DNA from: Streptomyces sp. CB01373
GTDB lineage: Bacteria; Actinomycetota; Actinomycetes; Streptomycetales; Streptomycetaceae
Assembly: GCF_002803075.1 (NCBI RefSeq)
Contig: NZ_NNBK01000003.1
Location: 124,001 to 188,000 of the forward strand
Reading direction: 5' to 3'
Length of the DNA stretch: 64,000 nucleotides
Numbering within the stretch: position 1 is the stretch's first letter; each line of letters begins with the position of its first letter. Of the stretch, positions 58,561-64,000 are shown piece by piece. The notes beneath the pieces were generated by a model that worked only from the letters and a program-made list of their open reading frames with translations, was not told where the DNA came from and searched no databases. A program made the position numbers and the translations under genes.

Positions 58561-60536
58561 CGCTGGCCCCCGCTCGTGAACCGGTCGTGGCCGTCGCGGC
58601 CGCCGTTGCGGGCGGCGATCGCCCGGGAGACGACGGAGGGCAGCAGGACGAGCCCGAGCAGCAGCAGGGCGGTGATCAGCATCAGGGTCTGGGTGCCGGT
58701 CCAGCCGGGACGCCCGGCCACCGTGACCGGCTGGGCCAGGGCGATGGTGCCGTCGGCGACCGTGGCGCCCTCGCCCCCGCCCCCGCCGCCGGCCGCGCCG
58801 CCGGGCGCGAGGGTCTGCCCGGTGTCGGGGTCGACGGAGGGCTGTCCGGTGCCGTCCGGCCCGGTGCCGCCCGTGCCGCCCGCGCCACCGGTGCCGCCCG
58901 TGCCGCCGCCGGACGTGCCTCCGGTCGCCGAACCGCCCCCGGTGGAACCGCCGGTCGAACCGCCGCCCGTCGAACCGCCGCCGGTGGAGCCGCCGTTCGT
59001 GCCGCCGCCGGTGGACCCGCCCGAGGCGCCGCCCGAACTTCCGGAGCCACCGCCTGACTTGGCGCCGCCACTGCCCGTGGTGCAGGCGGTGGAGCCCTTC
59101 TTGTCGCACTCCGCCGGGTAGGGCGCGGTCTCCGCCAGCCTGTTGTGGCCGTCGGCGGTGAAGGTCGGGTTGTTGCAGCCCTTGATGTTGATGTTCTGGG
59201 CCTGCACACCGGGGATCCGGCGGATCTGGTCGAAGCCCGCCTGGACGAGGTTGATCGGCAGCGGCGAGTAGCCGAGCTGCGGAGCCTGCTGCTGGCCCTG
59301 GCACATGAAGTAGTAGGAGAACGCGCCGAGCGTCTTGCCCTTCTCCTTGGTGAACGTGCCCTGCACCTTCAGCGGCAGGATCATGTACGAGTAGCTGGAG
59401 AGCGGGTAGTTGCGCTTGTCCCGGTCGTTGTAGACGCCGTCGAGCTGCTGGGTGAGGTAGTCCGGCGAGCTCTTGTTCGTGTTGATCCTCGCCTGGAGGA
59501 GCGAGACGGCGACGTTCTGCGGGGTCGGTTCGGTGTAGTAGCCGGCGTGGTTGAGGACCTTGGCGACCGGGTAGTGCGCGTTGAGCGCGTACGAGTAGTT
59601 GACGTAGCCGATCGCGCCCTCGCCGTAGCTCTGCGACACGTACGCGGCGACACCGAGGTCACCGGACTGGGCGATCATGCCGGGGACGGTCGGGAAGTAG
59701 GAGGTCTGCCCGCACGCGCCGGAGCGTCCCACCTTGCGGCAGTAGTCCTGCCACAGGGCCTTGTGCTGGTTGGCCATCCACAGCGTGAACTGGGCCGTCG
59801 AGCCGGAACCGTCCGAGCGGACCACCGGGACGACGGGGCGGTGGGGCAGCTGCAGACCGGGGTTGTCGGCCTTGATCGCCGGGTCGTCCCAGGACTTGAT
59901 GGCGCCGGTGAAGATCTTGGTGACCACGTCGCCGGAGAGCCGGAGGTTGGTGACCCGCTGGCCGTTGACCGTCAGGTGGTACATGAAGACGGTGCCGCCG
60001 GCCACGATCGGCATGTAGGCGTACGACCCGGCGCCCGGCCGCTCGGCGGCGGAGCCGTCGGTCGGGTTGGTCTGGAACGGGATGTCCGAGACCGCGAAGT
60101 CCACCGTGCCGCTGAGGAACTGGCGGCGGCCGTCGGAGGATCCGGTGCCGGCGTAGCTGATCCGCATGCCGTACTGGTTGACGGCGCGGCGCCACTCGTC
60201 GACGGCGTTCTCGGCCCAGGTGGAGCCGGCTCCGGCGATCGGGGTGTAGCTCTCGGCGGCGGCGGTCGCCGCGAGCGGGCCGGCCAGCAGCCCGGCGATC
60301 ATGGCGAGCAGCGCGCACAGTGTCGTGGCAGGCAGTGTTCGCCCGTGAAGGAGCGGCGTCCGGTGCGTGCTGTCGGCGTGCCGGCCGGAAGCCCTCGTAC
60401 TGGACGTACTTGGGCTTTCGGCCGGTGCGGTGAGAGCACGTGCCGGGCGTCGCGACGGGGCGAACGGTGCCTGCCGCGACACTGAGATCGCCGGCGCGCG
60501 TAGGCGGCGCGGACGAAGGGGCAGGTGACTGCGCAT
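58557..60536 (-). CDS. PstS-like phosphate-binding protein anchored by a C-terminal membrane helix
   Basis: A 659-residue protein. After a long 72-residue basic N-terminus comes a signal-like helix (residues about 72-93), then a PstS-type domain (about 95-470: ITPIAGAGSTWA-like start, YAGTGSSDGRRQFLSGTVDF, VVRSDGSGSTAQFTLWMA). A Gly/Ser/Thr linker of about 100 residues leads to a C-terminal membrane helix (LMLITALLLLGLVLLPSVVS) and a basic tail. Bacterial PstS is usually lipid-anchored; here anchoring is by a helix. It overlaps pstA by one base and so belongs to the pstC-pstA operon. Confidence 0.85.
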   Translation of the reverse strand: MRSHLPLRPRRLRAPAISVSRQAPFAPSRRPARALTAPAESPSTSSTRASGRHADSTHRTPLLHGRTLPATTLCALLAMIAGLLAGPLAATAAAESYTPIAGAGSTWAENAVDEWRRAVNQYGMRISYAGTGSSDGRRQFLSGTVDFAVSDIPFQTNPTDGSAAERPGAGSYAYMPIVAGGTVFMYHLTVNGQRVTNLRLSGDVVTKIFTGAIKSWDDPAIKADNPGLQLPHRPVVPVVRSDGSGSTAQFTLWMANQHKALWQDYCRKVGRSGACGQTSYFPTVPGMIAQSGDLGVAAYVSQSYGEGAIGYVNYSYALNAHYPVAKVLNHAGYYTEPTPQNVAVSLLQARINTNKSSPDYLTQQLDGVYNDRDKRNYPLSSYSYMILPLKVQGTFTKEKGKTLGAFSYYFMCQGQQQAPQLGYSPLPINLVQAGFDQIRRIPGVQAQNINIKGCNNPTFTADGHNRLAETAPYPAECDKKGSTACTTGSGGAKSGGGSGSSGGASGGSTGGGTNGGSTGGGSTGGGSTGGSTGGGSATGGTSGGGTGGTGGAGGTGGTGPDGTGQPSVDPDTGQTLAPGGAAGGGGGGEGATVADGTIALAQPVTVAGRPGWTGTQTLMLITALLLLGLVLLPSVVSRAIAARNGGRDGHDRFTSGGQR

Positions 60537-61834
60537 CAGTCGGTTTCTCCGGGCTTGTGTCCCAGGCCCTCGGTGGTGGGCCTGAAGGCTGTGGCGGACG
60601 GGTCGGTGGTCTGCGGGACGCTGTCGAACAACGGGAGCGCGGGAGCGTGGAGTTCGGTGAAGCGGTCCACGTCACGGCGTGAGGCGCGGGCCGCGCGGCG
60701 GGCCTGCCGGCGGCTGAGATGGCCGGGGCCGCGGCCGCCGATCACCCGGGCGACGGTGAAGAGCACGAGGACCAGGGCCATCAGGACCGCCGCCGCGCCG
60801 AAACCGCGGGCGATCTGCGCGGGCTCGGGCGACTTGACGAAGGTGAAGACGGCCAGCGGCAGCGAGACCATCGGTCCGTTCGTCGGGTTGGCGTTGACCG
60901 CCGCGATGTAGCCGGCGGTGAGCAGTACGGGCGAGGTCTCGCCGATGCCGCGGGCGGTGCCGAGGATCACCGCGGTGGCGAGCCCGGAGCGCGAGGTCGG
61001 CAGGACCACGTGCCACACGGTGCGCCAGCGCGGAGCGCCCAGCGCCTCGGCCGCCTCGGTCAGCGTGCCCGGCACCAGCCGGAGCACGACGTCCGCCGCG
61101 CGGATCACGATCGGCAGCATCATCACGCTGATCGCGAAGCCCGCCGCGAGGCCCGACTTCTGCATGCCGAGGCCGAGGATCCAGACGGCGTACACCATCA
61201 GGCCGGCCACGATCGACGGCAGCGCCGTCATGGCCTCCACGATGGTCCGGACGAACCGGGAGAAGCGGCCGGGGATCTGGTTGAGGTAGACCGCGCAGGT
61301 CAGACCCAGCGGCACGGTGATCGCCAGGGCGATCGTGATCATGATGAGGGTGCCGAGCATCGCGTGGGCGATACCGCCGTGGTCCAGCGGGTCCAGTGGG
61401 CCCGTGGACTGCATGTCCTCGGTGAGGAAGTTGAGGTGCCCCAGCGCCTCGTGACCTCGCCAGGCGGTGAAGCCGACGACGAGGGCGAGCGCGAGGAACA
61501 GCAGCGTGGCCGCTGTCCACAGCACCACGGTCATCACCCGGTCGCGTACGGCCTGACCGTCCTCCTCCAGTCCGGTCAGCACCGCGTAGCAGGCGAGGAA
61601 GGCGACGTAGGCGGTGACGGTGAACCCCAGCGCCCCGGAGAGCGGGGCGAGTTGGCCGAACAGCAGCACGGCGGTGCAGAACCCGGAGAGTGCAGCGCCG
61701 CACAGGGCGAGCACGCCCGAGCGGGTCGGGCCGCCGATCCGGCGTGGCTGGTCGGGGAGTTCGGTGGACCCGGCGGGGCCGGGGGGTGCCGAGTCCTCGA
61801 CGCTGTCGTGGGCGGTGTCCTGGACGACGGTCAT
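60536..61834 (-). CDS. pstA: Pst-like phosphate ABC transporter permease PstA
   Basis: A 432-residue permease. A variable N-terminus with three or four helices is followed by the BPD-type permease core (GTLIMITIALAITVPLGLTC, AVWILGLGMQKSGLAAGFAI) with the EAA loop at LTEAAEALGAPRWRTVWHVV. GLATAVILGTARGIGETSPV is a PstA family motif, and a 70-residue hydrophilic tail ends the protein. It pairs with PstC. Two bases separate it from the pstC stop, and it overlaps the next gene by one base. Confidence 0.92.
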   Translation of the reverse strand: MTVVQDTAHDSVEDSAPPGPAGSTELPDQPRRIGGPTRSGVLALCGAALSGFCTAVLLFGQLAPLSGALGFTVTAYVAFLACYAVLTGLEEDGQAVRDRVMTVVLWTAATLLFLALALVVGFTAWRGHEALGHLNFLTEDMQSTGPLDPLDHGGIAHAMLGTLIMITIALAITVPLGLTCAVYLNQIPGRFSRFVRTIVEAMTALPSIVAGLMVYAVWILGLGMQKSGLAAGFAISVMMLPIVIRAADVVLRLVPGTLTEAAEALGAPRWRTVWHVVLPTSRSGLATAVILGTARGIGETSPVLLTAGYIAAVNANPTNGPMVSLPLAVFTFVKSPEPAQIARGFGAAAVLMALVLVLFTVARVIGGRGPGHLSRRQARRAARASRRDVDRFTELHAPALPLFDSVPQTTDPSATAFRPTTEGLGHKPGETD

Positions 61835-61835
61835 C

Positions 61836-63065
61836 TCATGCCTCGCTCTGTGCGCCGGAACGGGAGCGGGCCGCGATGGTGGAGGCGGTGAAGTTGACCG
61901 CCAGGGTGAGCACGAACAGCGCCAGGCCCGCCGCCATCAGCGCCGACATACCGAAGGGGGAGGCATCGCCGTAGTGCAGCGCGATCAGCGCGGAGACCGA
62001 GTTCGAGCCGGTCTGCAGGATGTGCGGCTGGATGACGAACACCGGCGAAATGATCATGTACACCGCGATCGTCTCGCCGAGCGCCCTGCCCAGCCCGAGC
62101 ATCGTCCCGCCGATCATGCCGCCCTTGCCGTAGGGCAGGACGACCGCGCGGATCATCCCCCAGCGGGTGGCTCCGAGCGCGTAGGCGCCCTCGCGTTCGC
62201 CGGCCGGGGCCTGTGCGAAGACCTCCCGCATCACCGAGCACTGGATCGGCGCGACCATCAGGGCGACGACGATCCCGGCGATGAAGGTGGACGCGGTGTA
62301 GACGCTGGCGGAGGCGAGCGGGTCGCCCGGCTGGGTGCCGTCCACCGTGAACAGCGGGATCCAGCCGAACCAGTCGGACAGCCAGCGCGAGAGCCCGATC
62401 ACGTTCTGCTGGAGGAGGAACAGCCCCCACAGTCCGTACACCACCGACGGCACGGCGGCCATCAGGTCCACCATGGCGACCAGGGTGCGGCGCAGCTTGC
62501 GCGGCGCCACGTCCGAGATGAACAGGGCTGTCGCGACGGCCAGCGGAACGGAGACGGCCACCGCGACGGCGGCGATCAGCAGGGTTCCGGTGAGTACGGC
62601 CGCGATGCCGAAGTTGTGGGCGTCCGGCTGCCAGGCGGCCGTGGTGAAGAACGAGAACTTGGCGACGCGCAGCGCCTGTCCGGCCCGCAGCAGCAGGAAC
62701 AGGCCGACCGCCGCCATGATGGCGAGGACGACGACTCCGGTGGCCGTCAGCTGGAGGCGGAAGACCCGGTCGCCGAACCCGCGCGCGGCCCGGGGCCGCC
62801 GGGGCGACGGTTCACCCGACTCCGGTCGGGTGAAAGGCCCTTCGACGGGTTCCGGTCGTCCGGACTGCCCTCCGTCGGACCTCGATCTGCCGGACCTCGA
62901 TCTGCCGGACCCCGATCCCTCGGACGCTGATCTGCCGGACTCCGGTCTGCCGGACTCCGGTCTGTCGGACTCCGATCTGTCGGAAACCGCCGTCTCGGAC
63001 TCTGCTCTGTCCGGGCCCGGTCCGTCCGCATTCCTACCGCCGGGCCCATGGTGCGTGGCCGCCAC
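61836..63065 (-). CDS. pstC: Pst-like phosphate ABC transporter permease PstC
   Basis: A 409-residue permease. The core begins FRLQLTATGVVVLAIMAAVG and contains the PstC motifs LMAAVPSVVYGLWGLFLLQQ and an EAA loop at AYALGATRWGMIRAVVLPYG, with LGLGRALGETIAVYMIISP. The N-terminal 90 residues before the first helix are low complexity (Arg/Ser/Glu/Gly in five-residue steps), encoded by a 15-bp tandem repeat. The frame continues upstream to a TTG at 63125; GTG 63065 is preferred because GGGG lies about 9 bases before it. Confidence 0.88.
   Translation of the reverse strand: MAATHHGPGGRNADGPGPDRAESETAVSDRSESDRPESGRPESGRSASEGSGSGRSRSGRSRSDGGQSGRPEPVEGPFTRPESGEPSPRRPRAARGFGDRVFRLQLTATGVVVLAIMAAVGLFLLLRAGQALRVAKFSFFTTAAWQPDAHNFGIAAVLTGTLLIAAVAVAVSVPLAVATALFISDVAPRKLRRTLVAMVDLMAAVPSVVYGLWGLFLLQQNVIGLSRWLSDWFGWIPLFTVDGTQPGDPLASASVYTASTFIAGIVVALMVAPIQCSVMREVFAQAPAGEREGAYALGATRWGMIRAVVLPYGKGGMIGGTMLGLGRALGETIAVYMIISPVFVIQPHILQTGSNSVSALIALHYGDASPFGMSALMAAGLALFVLTLAVNFTASTIAARSRSGAQSEA
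62876..63025. repeat. Ten tandem copies of a 15-bp unit inside the pstC N-terminus
   Basis: Units starting CGGAC or a close variant occur at 62876, 62891, 62906, 62921, 62936, 62951, 62966, 62981, 62996 and 63011, with consensus CGGACTCCGATCTGC. The period is five codons, so the repeat keeps the reading frame and gives the pstC product a variable Ser/Gly/Arg/Glu/Asp-rich tail on the cytoplasmic side. Confidence 0.85.
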
Positions 63066-63269
63066 CTGTGGTTCCCCCCACTGTGGAAACAATGTCGCCG
63101 CGCGATGACCGGTCGGCCCGCGCAAGGGAATTCAAGGGCCGGACCCTGTCGCCTCAACGCGCGTCGTGTGGCCGTCCGATGAACGGCACATGCCATTTCT
63201 GTGCGAGCCCTGTGCGCGCGTTCGAGTGCCTCACGCGGTGCGGATCCGTACGATTCCGCCAGGAATGAA

Positions 63270-63288
63270 TTAGGTTAGGCTTGCCTAA
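63270..63288 (+). promoter_or_regulatory. Iron box (DmdR1/IdeR-type operator)
   Basis: TTAGGTTAGGCTTGCCTAA matches the 19-bp DmdR1/IdeR consensus TTAGGTTAGGCTCACCTAA at 17 of 19 positions. It ends just 2 bases before an ATG and 20 bases before the preferred GTG start of the penicillin-acylase-like gene, so the metal-loaded repressor would block this promoter when iron is plentiful. Confidence 0.85.
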
Positions 63289-63308
63289 ACATGACGAAGG
63301 GGTGTGGG

Positions 63309-64000
63309 GTGGCGACCGAGGTCTACCGCGACGACTGGGGCATTCCCCACCTGCGTGCGGACGGCGTGGCGGAACTGGCCCGTGCCCAGGGCCGCGTCAC
63401 CGCCCTGGACCGGTCCTGGCAACTGGAGGTGGAGCGGCACCGCGCACAGGGCACTTCGGCGTCCTCCCTCGGCCCGTCGGCCCTGCCCTGGGACCGGTTC
63501 GCGCGGCGCGCCCGCCTGGACGACACCGCGCGCCGCTGCTTCACGGCCCTGGAGCGGCGCGACGCGGAGACGGCGGACTGGGTCCGGGCGTACGTGGACG
63601 GCGTCAACGCCGGACTGACGGCCGCCGCGGCCCCGGAGTTCGCACGCGCCGGCCTCACGCCCGGCCGCTGGGAGCCGTGGACGCCCCTGGGTGTCTGGCT
63701 CGCCACCCACATCCTCTTCGCGGGCTTCCCCGCCAAGCTGTGGCGCGAGCAGGTGGTGACCCGCCTCGGCGCGGACGCGGTGGGCCTGTTCGCCACCGAC
63801 GGCCCCGGCACCTCGGGCAGCAACGGCTGGCTCGTCGCCGGCGAGCGGACCGTCACCGGGCAGCCGGTCATCGCGGGCGACCCGCACCGCTTCATCGAGG
63901 AGCCGGGCGTCTACCAGCAGATCCACCTGGCGTGCCCCGAGTTCGACGTTGTCGGCCTCGCCGTGCCCGGCGTCCCCGGCATCGCCCACTTCGGGCACAC
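63309..64000 (+). CDS. Penicillin-acylase-family Ntn hydrolase (partial, cut by window end)
   Basis: The first 230 residues of a penicillin acylase (peptidase S45) precursor. The alpha-chain start is [20 protein letters not shown] with the [20 protein letters not shown] region, and the autocleavage site reads [15 protein letters not shown], making Ser171 the N-terminal nucleophile of the beta chain. Family members remove acyl chains from penicillins, homoserine lactones or lipopeptide siderophores (PvdQ type). GTG 63309 has AAGGGG 6 bases upstream; ATG 63291 is the alternative. The iron box before it suggests siderophore-linked or iron-starvation expression. The gene has no stop within the window. 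Confidence 0.85.
   Translation, partial: MATEVYRDDWGIPHLRADGVAELARAQGRVTALDRSWQLEVERHRAQGTSASSLGPSALPWDRFARRARLDDTARRCFTALERRDAETADWVRAYVDGVNAGLTAAAAPEFARAGLTPGRWEPWTPLGVWLATHILFAGFPAKLWREQVVTRLGADAVGLFATDGPGTSGSNGWLVAGERTVTGQPVIAGDPHRFIEEPGVYQQIHLACPEFDVVGLAVPGVPGIAHFGH

Noticed and set aside
55681..59121. Very long plus-strand open frame of 1146 codons opposite the Pst surface-protein genes
   Set aside because: High-GC genes leave the opposite strand open. This frame has Gly/Arg/Ala-rich low-complexity translation with no domain, and the minus-strand genes have signal peptides, coupling overlaps and terminators.
63066..63269. Possible PhoP (PHO) boxes upstream of pstC
   Set aside because: Only one isolated GTTCA-type word was seen, without the 11-base-spaced direct repeats of a PHO box, so phosphate control could not be supported from sequence.

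Overview
The window is high-GC actinobacterial DNA and looks like a Streptomyces chromosome. The signs are strong third-position GC bias, many GTG/TTG starts, ATGA/GTGA/TGATG stop-start overlaps, stem-only terminators, and Streptomyces-type genes (rppA THN synthase, a LigB-type DNA ligase, the MurT/GatD pair, several LytS/LuxR/GntR/TetR regulators and a DmdR/IdeR-type iron box). From memory the gene order resembles the S. coelicolor SCO1195-SCO1230 neighbourhood; this was not checked. No rRNA, tRNA, intact transposase or CRISPR array was seen.

Layout. 0.1-6.4 kb: FUSC-family membrane protein, NmrA-like oxidoreductase, a decayed metallo-beta-lactamase-fold gene, a hypothetical gene behind a PiT phosphate transporter, and a DJ-1/PfpI protein. 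6.5-11.2 kb is a decay zone: two small unknown genes, a broken lipoprotein gene, the tail of an FAD monooxygenase, a GntR regulator, and a PP2C phosphatase cut from its ATPase domain by an in-frame TGA. 11.3-15.2 kb: DedA protein and the ddaH-rocD arginine/ornithine pair with an Lrp/AsnC regulator. 15.3-19.3 kb: operon of LytTR response regulator, small membrane partner, sodium/solute symporter and LytS-like kinase. 19.3-25.7 kb: CtaG-like protein, phosphofructokinase, murT-gatD, peptide deformylase, a repeat block and a TetR regulator. 25.9-31.3 kb: acyl-CoA dehydrogenase, then the rppA-P450-cupin melanin/flaviolin operon, preceded by 1.3 kb of repetitive non-coding DNA. 31.3-41.4 kb: succinic semialdehyde dehydrogenase, Nudix, DNA ligase, a flavin oxidoreductase with a divergent XRE-cupin regulator, a quinone oxidoreductase/two acyl-CoA dehydrogenase operon, and DUF779. 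41.6-51.7 kb: a large MalT/LuxR regulator and a run of small membrane or stress-type proteins, three of which carry a shared 17-bp interrupted palindrome upstream, then a ThiF-like E1 with a C-terminal membrane anchor and two DUF3147-type genes.

51.7-63.1 kb is the most distinctive region. It is a Pst-like ABC transporter locus with PstC, PstA and PstB. Instead of one binding protein it encodes three large, diverse surface proteins: an anchored PstS-like protein, a 901-aa protein and a PstS-like protein with FN3 and Ig-like domains. It also encodes a sortase-fold membrane protein that lacks the catalytic His and Cys. The last gene, a penicillin-acylase-family Ntn hydrolase cut by the window edge, starts just behind a near-consensus iron box.
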